A DNA stretch of 22,061 bases, taken from IMG/VR virus record IMGVR_UViG_3300019135_000004, positions 1 to 22,061 of that record; one strand, 5' to 3'. The notes below the pieces were generated by a model, which made no database searches, was not told where the DNA came from, and saw only the letters and a list, made by a program, of their open reading frames with translations. This document shows positions 17,306 to 22,061 of the stretch, piece by piece (the first letter of the stretch is position 1; each line of letters opens with the position of its first letter). A program made the translations under genes and the position numbers. This DNA comes from a virus.

Positions 17306-17724
17306 CAATAATAGGTCCGCCAAGTGTTCGCCCGGAGGGCAGTCACCCTTCGGTGGCAGTTGGCGCATCGGACCTGGCATTTGTCTATCTCTTCGGTAAG
17401 CGTGGTTCGCCCAGCGCCGTTCGCTACCATCGCCGAAATGCAATTAATCTTCGTTCCGGACACATGGTCAAAGTCGAGCACAATCACGTCGGACTCGCCG
17501 CAGTCCACACATGGATTACTTCGGAGATGCTCTATCACGAACCTGCGGGCTTGATCTATTGCCCGAGCTGCATTATCTCGATATCTCTTCTTGTTGCGCG
17601 CGTAGTAGGGCTCGTTAAACCTAACCCTGAAGCATGGCTTACAGTACGCCAGCCTGGGCTTCCCGTGTCTCTTCGGGAACTCCTCGGCTGGCTTCTGTAT
17701 CTAACAGTTCCCGCAAACTGGCAT
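17305..17724 (-). CDS. HNH endonuclease-like protein, one in-frame TAG
   Basis: This 139-residue protein starts at ATG 17724 (AGGAG eight bases upstream) and ends in TGA. It has an N-terminal zinc-ribbon-like CGNC...CKPC, with TAG at codon 8 (17701-17703) right after the first Cys pair. A basic helix (YYARNKKRYRDNAARAIDQARR) follows, then the HNH-type core NPCVDCGESDVIVLDFDHV...KCQVRCANCHRRVTA. Both Cys pairs and the D-F-D-H motif are present. HNH proteins beside terminase genes are known to assist terminase in several phages, so a packaging role is plausible; a homing nuclease is the alternative. It is the first TAG-bearing gene of the transcript, and the CTA tRNA begins at its stop codon. 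Confidence 0.87.
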
Positions 17725-17953
17725 CGTTGCCGCTCCTGCTATCTTTTGCATCCCCCGGTAACGCGGCCTCATATCGGGAATCTGCCAGCGCCCGAAACAC
17801 CGACGCGCGCTTCTTCAGCACGTACTCTCGTACCGCCTTTAGCGCCTCAAGGCCCTCCAGAATCTCGGCGGCGATATCCCGCTTGGCGTCACGCGCCTGC
17901 AGATCTTCGCCAGCCCCGGACTTCGGGCGCGGGGCTGAGCCTTTACCTGCCAT
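17639..17953 (-). CDS. Small charged helical protein
   Basis: This 104-residue protein starts at ATG 17953 (MAGKGSAPRPKSG), which overlaps the end of the upstream gene by 11 bases. The more distal ATG at 18013 would extend far into that gene and is less likely. It ends in TAA, 86 bases inside the HNH gene. The N-terminus is basic and disordered, followed by a helical segment (DAKRDIAAEILEGLEALKAVREYVLKKR). The overall look is of a small DNA-binding or terminase-associated protein, but no family is recognised. Confidence 0.6.
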   Translation of the reverse strand: MAGKGSAPRPKSGAGEDLQARDAKRDIAAEILEGLEALKAVREYVLKKRASVFRALADSRYEAALPGDAKDSRSGNDASLRELLDTEASRGVPEETREAQAGVL

Positions 17954-18296
17954 ATACTTCGTCTGGGCCTGGCGCAACCGGCGCAAAGATGCCGAGGAAA
18001 TGCCCAGCGCCATCAATGACTTCGTACCGCGCTATATGGCCCGTTTCCGGGTCTAGGCCTTCGATGTAGCGCGAGCTAACATTTGCAATGCGCTGAGAAT
18101 GAAGCGGCCCGCCCTGCAGCCACACGGAACGCCTCTCCCACACCTTCCCCCATGTATCGCGATCCACGACATAGCAGCGGTCACCCGGCGATAGGTCAGC
18201 AATAGCATCCTCCAGGGTATCGAAGCTGCCCTCAATGTCGTCCAGCCCACCCGATGGGTAGTAGGACTCGATACAGAACAGGATGTACTTCTTCAC
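17943..18296 (-). CDS. Conserved-type small phage protein
   Basis: This 117-residue protein starts at GTG 18296 with GGAGG six bases upstream and ends in TAA. It starts MKKYILFCIESYYPSGGLDDIEGSFDTLEDAIADL, a YYPSGG...GSFDT pattern that recurs in small cytoplasmic phage and bacterial proteins of unknown function. CYVVDRDTWGKVWER follows, then a C-terminal RYEVIDG strand. It looks like a single compact alpha/beta domain. No TAG is present. Confidence 0.75.
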   Translation of the reverse strand: MKKYILFCIESYYPSGGLDDIEGSFDTLEDAIADLSPGDRCYVVDRDTWGKVWERRSVWLQGGPLHSQRIANVSSRYIEGLDPETGHIARYEVIDGAGHFLGIFAPVAPGPDEVYGR

Positions 18297-18358
18297 TCGC
18301 CACCTCCAAACCTATTCCACCACCGGGTTACATCCACCTTGTGCGCGTGGCTGCTCAC
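18293..18358 (-). CDS. Possible 21-residue micro-ORF coupled on both sides
   Basis: GTG at 18358 overlaps the upstream stop (GTGA) and the TGA at 18293 overlaps the GTG start of the next gene (GTGA). The peptide reads MSSHAHKVDVTRWWNRFGGGE. It fills the only gap in this part of the operon and contains the ribosome site of the following gene. Coupled junctions on both sides make translation plausible, but the length is too short to judge from composition. Confidence 0.35.
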   Translation of the reverse strand: MSSHAHKVDVTRWWNRFGGGE

Positions 18359-18579
18359 AGCGTCATCGCCCTGACATACGGGTTCGGGTGCCACCGGTTC
18401 AAGGAATAGCTGGGGTTGATCATTTGTTGGCCATACATGCCCAGGCTCTTGAAAGACTGGCGCATCCCCTCTTGCGCGGCCACCTCCTCAGAGCGTAGCG
18501 CCCTGTATTGCAGCTGGCCATCCGCATCAGTGTGCAGCTGACCGATGCAGCGCCCCCGATATTGAACCGACTGACTCAT
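18355..18579 (-). CDS. Small hypothetical protein
   Basis: This 74-residue protein starts at ATG 18579, which forms ATGA with the o-spanin stop and has GGTGGAG just upstream, and ends in TGA. The N-terminus is strand-like (SVQYRGRCIGQLHTDADGQLQYRAL). A helix and an Asn/Pro/Tyr-rich C-terminus (MINPSYSLNRWHPNPYVRAM) follow. No family is recognised. It directly follows the spanin pair. Confidence 0.65.
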   Translation of the reverse strand: MSQSVQYRGRCIGQLHTDADGQLQYRALRSEEVAAQEGMRQSFKSLGMYGQQMINPSYSLNRWHPNPYVRAMTL

Positions 18580-18878
18580 CTCCACCCCTTGAACTTGTCC
18601 GCCCAGCTCTTCAGCTCAACCCGATGCGCGTCCAGGCACTCCGCCGTAGCCGCACGCTTGTTCTCGCTGTCCTCATACGCCCCAACCGCGCCAACGTAGG
18701 CCTTGGCCCACCTGCGGTAATCCGTCGAATCAGGGGGCGGAGGCGGAGTCAGCGCAATCGACCGCTCGCTGCACCCGGCTATGGGCGCAGATGGCACGCT
18801 GATAGGCTTCCCGCGACTCGCGCAGGACGGCAGGGTCAGCAGGACCGTCAGCAACAGGATTGGCCTGTATAACCACAT
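18576..18878 (-). CDS. Outer-membrane spanin lipoprotein (Rz1-like)
   Basis: This 100-residue protein has a hydrophobic signal sequence (YRPILLLTVLLTL) and a lipobox LPSC with the lipidated Cys at residue 19. It also has a Pro-rich segment (LTPPPPPDSTD), typical of o-spanins. It starts at ATG 18878 inside the i-spanin gene in another frame and runs 154 bases beyond its end, an overlapped spanin arrangement. With the i-spanin it would bridge the periplasm and fuse the inner and outer membranes in the last step of lysis, implying a Gram-negative host. At 100 residues it is longer than lambda Rz1. Confidence 0.82.
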   Translation of the reverse strand: MWLYRPILLLTVLLTLPSCASRGKPISVPSAPIAGCSERSIALTPPPPPDSTDYRRWAKAYVGAVGAYEDSENKRAATAECLDAHRVELKSWADKFKGWR

Positions 18879-19122
18879 CGATACTCTCCACGGCCCGCTG
18901 TGTCCGCTGGCCTGTCTGTTCGGATTCGCGCTCTACTCGGCGCTGGGTGTCTACGCTGATCGCGACCGACCGCTCGACCTGCTTAGCCGCCCTGGCCTGC
19001 GCCTTGACCGTCGCCCGTGCTGCATTACCCGAACTATCGCGCTTAGCGCAGGACCAGCCGATACCCAGCAGCAGCAGGACCAGCCCGGTCAGGAGTGCCA
19101 GCTTGATTTGTGCTGGGGTCAT
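18730..19122 (-). CDS. Inner-membrane spanin (Rz-like)
   Basis: This 130-residue protein starts at ATG 19122 (TGATG with the upstream gene). It has an N-terminal transmembrane helix at about residues 7-25 (KLALLTGLVLLLLGIGW). A periplasmic coiled-coil-like region follows (ARAAKQVERSVAISVDTQRRVERESEQTGQRTQRAVESIDVVI), and the end is a Cys-containing C-terminus (CAHSRVQRAVDCAD). Length, topology and the overlapping lipoprotein gene fit an i-spanin. It acts with the Rz1-like partner after endolysin has cleared the cell wall. No TAG is present. Confidence 0.85.
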   Translation of the reverse strand: MTPAQIKLALLTGLVLLLLGIGWSCAKRDSSGNAARATVKAQARAAKQVERSVAISVDTQRRVERESEQTGQRTQRAVESIDVVIQANPVADGPADPAVLRESREAYQRAICAHSRVQRAVDCADSASAP

Positions 19123-19355
19123 CAGAATATCGACTCCACGTCTGCGCAGCCGGATTCAACCAGCTGCGTGAGGATTGCAAACCGAACCTCGTCTACCACG
19201 AACGACTTGTATTCGGGCGAGTCCATGCGGTCCATCGCCATCAAAAGCTCGGCCACGTTGTAAGCAATCTTTCTGTCGCTGAAGATTCCGGCGCAACTGT
19301 TGTTTAGTGGCGAGGTCCCGCTAACGAGCGTCAGCCTGTACCCAATCCCACCCAT
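19122..19355 (-). CDS. Hypothetical protein inside the lysis cassette
   Basis: This 77-residue protein starts at ATG 19355, sharing TAATG with the protease stop, and ends TGATG into the i-spanin gene. It contains YRLTLVSGTSPLNNSCAGIFSDRKIAYNVAELLMAMDRMD and an acidic C-terminus. No signal peptide or membrane segment is evident. Its tight coupling to lysis genes suggests co-regulation, but the function is unknown. Confidence 0.65.
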   Translation of the reverse strand: MGGIGYRLTLVSGTSPLNNSCAGIFSDRKIAYNVAELLMAMDRMDSPEYKSFVVDEVRFAILTQLVESGCADVESIF

Positions 19356-19918
19356 TACCGCGCCGCCTCCCACTGCTCAGGCGTGAACACCAGCCGGTGC
19401 GCATACCCGAAGTAAAATATCTGGTGCCCGTACACGCCCGACACCACGCCTACTACCCGGCCGTTACGGAACAGGCCAGCGCCCGAGTCGCCGAGCCATA
19501 GGCGCGCATCCAGCATCACCTTGTCCGCCTTCACACCCGTGACGTAGCCCCGCCGATACTGATCCCGCATGTCCAGCGGGTTACCGAAAAACTCGAAGTC
19601 CTCGCCTTGCCTCAGCTCCGGCCCCACCTCAGCCCATACGGGCGCCGGAGTCGTGACCTTGACCAGCGCGTGGTCCGCGCCGTCATGCTCGATATGCACA
19701 ATCCCGGCTATCGTGCCGTTGATCGATACCAGCTTGTCCCCGGCCCTGAAGCAATGGCTAGCAGTCAGCAGAGTGCTAGGCCCTACGTAAGTAGCCGAAC
19801 AGCTGCGGGATGCGGCGTCGAATTCGATTACTCTGACTGCGTCCTTGGGGTTGAACGGTGGCGGTGCCGTTTGGCAGCCAGCCAGGGCTAGGATTAGGAG
19901 GGCGGCGAGGGCTTTCAT
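19355..19918 (-). CDS. Trypsin-like serine protease lipoprotein in the lysis cassette
   Basis: This 187-residue protein starts at ATG 19918 (ATGA with the endolysin gene). The signal peptide MKALAALLILALAGC ends in a lipobox with Cys15, so a lipid-anchored periplasmic or outer-membrane protein is expected. The chymotrypsin-fold triad is visible: TASHC (His55), ADHALVKV (Asp82) and GDSGAGLF (Ser145). Other chymotrypsin-fold features include VGVVSGVYGH near the end. All catalytic residues are intact. A secreted lipoprotein protease between endolysin and spanins is unusual. It could degrade envelope or host proteins during lysis, or act in superinfection exclusion. The enzyme class is clear; the biological role is inferred. 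Confidence 0.87.
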   Translation of the reverse strand: MKALAALLILALAGCQTAPPPFNPKDAVRVIEFDAASRSCSATYVGPSTLLTASHCFRAGDKLVSINGTIAGIVHIEHDGADHALVKVTTPAPVWAEVGPELRQGEDFEFFGNPLDMRDQYRRGYVTGVKADKVMLDARLWLGDSGAGLFRNGRVVGVVSGVYGHQIFYFGYAHRLVFTPEQWEAAR

Positions 19919-20433
19919 GACTGCTCCGCGCGACACTTGGCATGGCGCTCAATCTGCCGCGCCCACACGCCCCAGCACCGCTTATTGGGCTGTCCGTTGA
20001 TTTTGGTAGAACAGTCGTATCCGGCCGCCTTGCGCCATTTCAGCAGCGCATCGCAGGCCGCGCAGTAATTGCCCGCCAGCAGCTGGCGGCGCATGGATGA
20101 GGACAGCCAATTGGCGATCCCATACTGGTAGACAAAATCCATGTACAGGTCGTATTCGCCCTGCGTCAGCTTCACGCCAGGCAGCGAGTCACGAAACCGC
20201 GATTCCTCACGGCCTAGATGCGCCTGCACTACCCGCAGGGCGCGCACAGGGTCCGTCTTGTCGCCAATCTGCACGCGGGTTCCGTCCTCGCGCACCGTGG
20301 AGCCGTAGCCCACCGTAGGACGGTCGCCCTTGGTCGGGACCACGGCCGTCTCGGTGTAGCCCTCATGCACTGCCATGCCCACAAGGCCAGCGGCGCTAAG
20401 GCTCAGGGCGGCGACCAAGATACGGACCTTCAC
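19915..20433 (-). CDS. Endolysin, GH24 lysozyme with N-terminal SAR-like segment
   Basis: This 172-residue protein starts at GTG 20433, overlapping the holin stop (GTGA), and ends in TGA. The N-terminus MKVRILVAALSLSAAGLVGMAV is a weakly hydrophobic Ala/Gly/Ser-rich segment of signal-anchor-release type. The catalytic region HEGYTETAVVPTKGDRPTVGYGST follows the E...GD-PT-G-GST pattern of phage GH24 muramidases, with Glu24 as likely acid. FVYQYGIANW and several Cys residues near the C-terminus fit this family. It cleaves peptidoglycan after membrane depolarisation by the holin encoded just upstream. No TAG is present. Confidence 0.9.
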   Translation of the reverse strand: MKVRILVAALSLSAAGLVGMAVHEGYTETAVVPTKGDRPTVGYGSTVREDGTRVQIGDKTDPVRALRVVQAHLGREESRFRDSLPGVKLTQGEYDLYMDFVYQYGIANWLSSSMRRQLLAGNYCAACDALLKWRKAAGYDCSTKINGQPNKRCWGVWARQIERHAKCRAEQS

Positions 20434-20666
20434 TCGCTCGCCTCCGGCTTCAGCCCCAACTTGGCGGCAAACTTCCTACGGTCACGCAACGGGAGTATCC
20501 ACTTCCACACAATGTGGTGAATCAACAGCAGGACCGTGTAGATAATCGTCAGCGTGAATACCCAGTCCTGTAGCGACATCCCCGCCACCGAAGCGACGAT
20601 CACGGTTGTGGGTGGGGAGAGCTTCACCGCAGCGGCGGCCATGCTCTCCTGCGCGTTGTCCTGCAT
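20430..20666 (-). CDS. Holin
   Basis: This 78-residue protein starts at ATG 20666 (AAGGAAT about nine bases upstream) and ends in TGA overlapping the endolysin GTG. It has one or two membrane segments (TTVIVASVAGMSL, and WVFTLTIIYTVLLLIHHIVW) and a short basic tail (LRDRRKFAAKLGLK). Size, topology, charge and position before the endolysin fit a small phage holin. It would permeabilise or depolarise the inner membrane at the set lysis time. Longer upstream starts would run into the tRNA-Trp and are rejected. Confidence 0.83.
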   Translation of the reverse strand: MQDNAQESMAAAAVKLSPPTTVIVASVAGMSLQDWVFTLTIIYTVLLLIHHIVWKWILPLRDRRKFAAKLGLKPEASE

Positions 20667-20687
20667 GTGGTGGATTCCTTGATATGG

Positions 20688-20760
<73 letters not shown>

Positions 20761-20860
20761 GAATAATTCCCGGTTACGCTTTCCGGGGCTGGTTTTACAG
20801 CCGAATTGCCTGCCGTCTCTAGCGGCGCCGAACCAGTGTCGGGCGGATGAGGGCGCAGTT

Positions 20861-20991
20861 CAAATTGCTTGTGGGCGTGGGCGGCCACCGGCTTCTTTAA
20901 TCAGGCACATGTTTTTAATGTCACCGCTTACCCTTGGCGGGACTGCCTGCACCACTTACCAGCACTGGGCTCGACGCCCACAAGCAAAACT
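20861..20991 (-). ncRNA. Structured repeat unit 1 (14-bp closing stem)
   Basis: TTGCTTGTGGGCGT (20865-20878) and ACGCCCACAAGCAA (20974-20987) form a perfect 14-bp terminal stem. Inside, AGGCA/TGCCT encloses ACAT/ATGT and CCGC/GCGG hairpins, a three-way-junction-like fold. The right arm is followed on the plus strand by AAACTA and the left arm is preceded by CAAA, as in the other units. Strand is inferred from context. Confidence 0.5.
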
Positions 20992-21106
20992 AAATTGCTT
21001 GCGTCGAATCTCGGACATCCGTCAATTCGGCGTTTACATGGGCTTATCGGCTACCCAATACGTTTCCCCCAGCCGACAGCTACAGGGGCCGACGCAAGCA
21101 AAACCT
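20992..21106 (-). ncRNA. Structured repeat unit 2 (12-bp closing stem)
   Basis: TTGCTTGCGTCG (20995-21006) and CGACGCAAGCAA (21090-21101) form a perfect 12-bp stem. It shares the GCTTG/CAAGC core with unit 1 but has different inner bases with matching changes on both arms. Inner elements include TGGG/CCCA, CGGCT/AGCCG and CCCC/GGGG, which cross and could form a pseudoknot. AAACCTA follows the right arm. Confidence 0.5.
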
Positions 21107-21150
21107 ACCCCGACCGCGTGCCTGGGGCAGAGACGGTACCGGGGCGTACA

Positions 21151-21262
21151 CAAAATGCTTGTGGCCTCGGAGTTCCCGGCGACCCACGTCTCTGGCAGCA
21201 GCTCTTAATTGTGCTGCGGAAGTGGCTGAACATCCGGGCTCTGTACCACAAGCAAAACTAAC
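21151..21262 (-). ncRNA. Structured repeat unit 3 (9-bp closing stem, rod-like)
   Basis: TGCTTGTGG (21156-21164) and CCACAAGCA (21246-21254) form the closing stem. Inner paired blocks GAG/CTC, CCCGG/CCGGG, CCAC/GTGG and GCAGCA/TGCTGC follow in order, giving a long rod-like hairpin. AAACTAA follows the right arm and CAAAA precedes the left. A separate hairpin (ACCCCG/CGGGG-GT) occupies the 45-nt spacer to unit 2. Confidence 0.5.
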
Positions 21263-21350
21263 CCTGCGCCGTGCCGTCCCGATCAGGCCGCACGGCAGCA
21301 TAATCACCCGAAGGTGCGGGATGCCAGGGCCGAAGCCCGCAGGTAACTCA

Positions 21351-21377
21351 ATAAAAACCCCGCCGGTTAGGGCGGGG
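21351..21377 (-). terminator. Rho-independent terminator downstream of the Q-like gene
   Basis: On the minus strand a perfect 7-bp stem CCCCGCC/GGCGGGG with a six-base loop is followed by TTTTTATT. It lies about 200 bases after the stop of the HTH gene and before the structured RNA units, tRNA-Trp and lysis genes. It could end the regulator's transcript or serve as the tR'-type terminator that a Q-like protein overrides. Confidence 0.85.
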
Positions 21378-21576
21378 CTATGAGGCTTGAAGCTAACTGG
21401 ATTTCAGGTCCAGCGCGGGCATTGTCACAAGCCGCATGGAATGGATCGGCATATCGTCTCTGTTGAATTAGGGGCGCCCCGCCGGTTATGGCTTGGCCGC
21501 AACGTGGAGCGCGCCGGGAAGCTGTACGGGGCTAGGCGAAGTAATCGCCACCCGCACACACTAATGCCACAATCGC

Positions 21577-22061
21577 TTATGCGCGGGTCCGTTCATAAAA
21601 AATAACTTGGCGGTACGCGGCGCCCAGCTGGCACCAATACATCTCCAGGCTCCCGCGCAGGCTGGCGTAGATATGGCGACGCAGGCGGCTGTACGTGCTG
21701 TGGTGGACGCCCAGGGACGCAGCCACCTCCCGGTAGGTGTGCTCCGCCCTCGGGTTCAGCAGCATATTCAGCGCATCCCAGGCCGCCACGGCCGCCAGCT
21801 CGTCGCTGTAGGCCTCCCGCCGCACTCCCCCGCTCTGCCCGTATGCCACCGCGAAGGCGACGGCCCAATACCGCAGGCGGGTCAGGTAGAGAGTGTCCCC
21901 AGCAAACACCGTCCGGTACAGCATCCAATTCGGGAAGCCGTTCTTCCACTCCATCCTCACTAGCCGGTCTGCGTCGATAATGGATTCGGTTACCGGGCCG
22001 ATTAGCGCGGTGTCGAAGTCATGGCCCCGGAGGTCATAATCCCCAATCGGCTCGGCCGCCT
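21577..22061 (-). CDS. Q-like late regulator / HTH protein, 5' end outside the window
   Basis: The frame is open from the window edge (22061) to TAA at 21577, about 160 residues; the true start is not in view. The GTG at 21960 is probably internal, because coding-like sequence (GDYDLRGHDFDTALIGPVTESIIDADRLV) continues upstream. It holds FPNWMLYRTVFAGDTLYLTRLRYWAVAFAV and a C-terminal helix-turn-helix (TYREVAASLGVHHSTYSRLRRHIYASL). Position directly before a terminator and the lysis cassette, plus the HTH, suggests a late-gene antiterminator or activator, but sequence similarity to known Q proteins was not established. No in-frame TAG is present, as expected if it acts before the suppressor tRNA accumulates. 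Confidence 0.6.
   Translation of the reverse strand, partial: AAEPIGDYDLRGHDFDTALIGPVTESIIDADRLVRMEWKNGFPNWMLYRTVFAGDTLYLTRLRYWAVAFAVAYGQSGGVRREAYSDELAAVAAWDALNMLLNPRAEHTYREVAASLGVHHSTYSRLRRHIYASLRGSLEMYWCQLGAAYRQVIFYERTRA

Larger units (their letters stand above)
20761..21576 (-). other. 816-nt structured non-coding late leader region
   Basis: No convincing gene lies here although some frames stay open. From right to left it holds a terminator (21351-21377) and a chain of hairpins: GGGC-TTCG-GCCC at 21327-21338, CACC-TTCG-GGTG at 21305-21316, and GCCGTGC/GCACGGC at 21268-21296. Then come the three inverted-repeat units, and hairpins before the tRNA-Trp (GGCTG/CAGCC; CCCGG/CCGGG). C(UUCG)G tetraloops appear when the minus strand is read, suggesting transcription with the late genes. 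The layout (Q-like gene, terminator, RNA region, tRNA, holin) mirrors the lambda Q-tR'-lysis arrangement. Confidence 0.5.

Noticed and set aside
162-17724. Pseudogenisation or assembly errors as the cause of the broken structural genes
   Set aside because: All interruptions are TAG, none are TGA, TAA or frameshifts, and the frame is kept at every site. Random decay would not choose one codon.
20869-21261. 130-codon plus-strand ORF through the structured region
   Set aside because: It starts at GTG without a ribosome site, has an unnatural composition and spans all three inverted-repeat units. Open frames are common at this GC content.
20861-21262. CRISPR array or retron RNA
   Set aside because: The repeats are inverted pairs of short arms with 70-100 nt structured interiors, not direct repeats with uniform spacers. 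No cas or reverse transcriptase gene is in view.
21401-21430. Late promoter candidate on the minus strand (TTGTGA, 18 bases, TGAAAT)
   Set aside because: Only four of six bases match in each box, and the start site would lie about 20 bases before the terminator, shorter than known Q-dependent leaders. Too weak to call.
21384-21433. Possible opal-suppressor tRNA: stem CTGGA/TCCAG with loop TTTCAGG (anticodon TCA) inside GGCTTG/CAAGCC
   Set aside because: There is no D arm, no T arm and no CCA, and the lineup is only about 50 nt. TGA is also used as the main stop codon in this window, so reading it as sense would be harmful.

Overview
The window is the late region of a double-stranded DNA bacteriophage or prophage with a short-tailed (podovirus-like) gene set. 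GC content is high and ribosome-binding sites of the GGAG type are common, which suggests a proteobacterial host; the exact host cannot be read from the sequence. Almost all protein genes lie on the minus strand and are tightly packed, often sharing ATGA, GTGA, TAATG or TGATG junctions, so they read from right to left as one late operon. The right end starts with the C-terminal part of an HTH protein in the position of a lambda Q-type late regulator. Next come a terminator, about 800 nt of structured non-coding DNA and a tRNA-Trp. The lysis block follows: holin, GH24 endolysin, trypsin-like lipoprotein, i-spanin and o-spanin. After several small genes and an HNH endonuclease come packaging and head genes (small terminase-like protein, large terminase, portal, scaffold, DUF5309/SU10-type capsid). 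Last are neck, tail and internal virion proteins and tail fibres. A tRNA-Asn lies on the plus strand at the left edge.

The main result is that TAG does not act as a stop here. Read with the standard code, most structural genes break into pieces. Read with TAG as sense, the pieces join in one frame into full-length proteins such as terminase, portal, capsid, scaffold, muramidase and fibre. I count 24 in-frame TAG codons in 15 genes, plus one in a small ORF. All 37 gene ends in my annotation are TGA (23) or TAA (14); none is TAG. Protein context at many sites favours glutamine (code-15-like reassignment).

A minus-strand tRNA-like cloverleaf with anticodon CTA, an encoded CCA and GlnRS-like acceptor features (U1, G2-C71, G3-C70, G73) lies at 17236..17304. 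It sits at the border between the TAG-free lysis block and the TAG-rich structural block. It is fully inside a 49-codon ORF that is coupled to both neighbours and carries its own TAG. The TAGs cluster at gene starts: 16 of 24 fall in the first 51 codons. Together this looks like a late-gene checkpoint in which virion proteins abort early until the suppressor tRNA accumulates.

A second unexplained element is a set of three structured units at 20861..21259. Each is closed by a 9-14 bp perfect inverted repeat with the same core (GCTTG...CAAGC) and a shared AAAC flank. It lies between the Q-like gene and the lysis genes, where phages often carry tRNAs or regulatory RNA.
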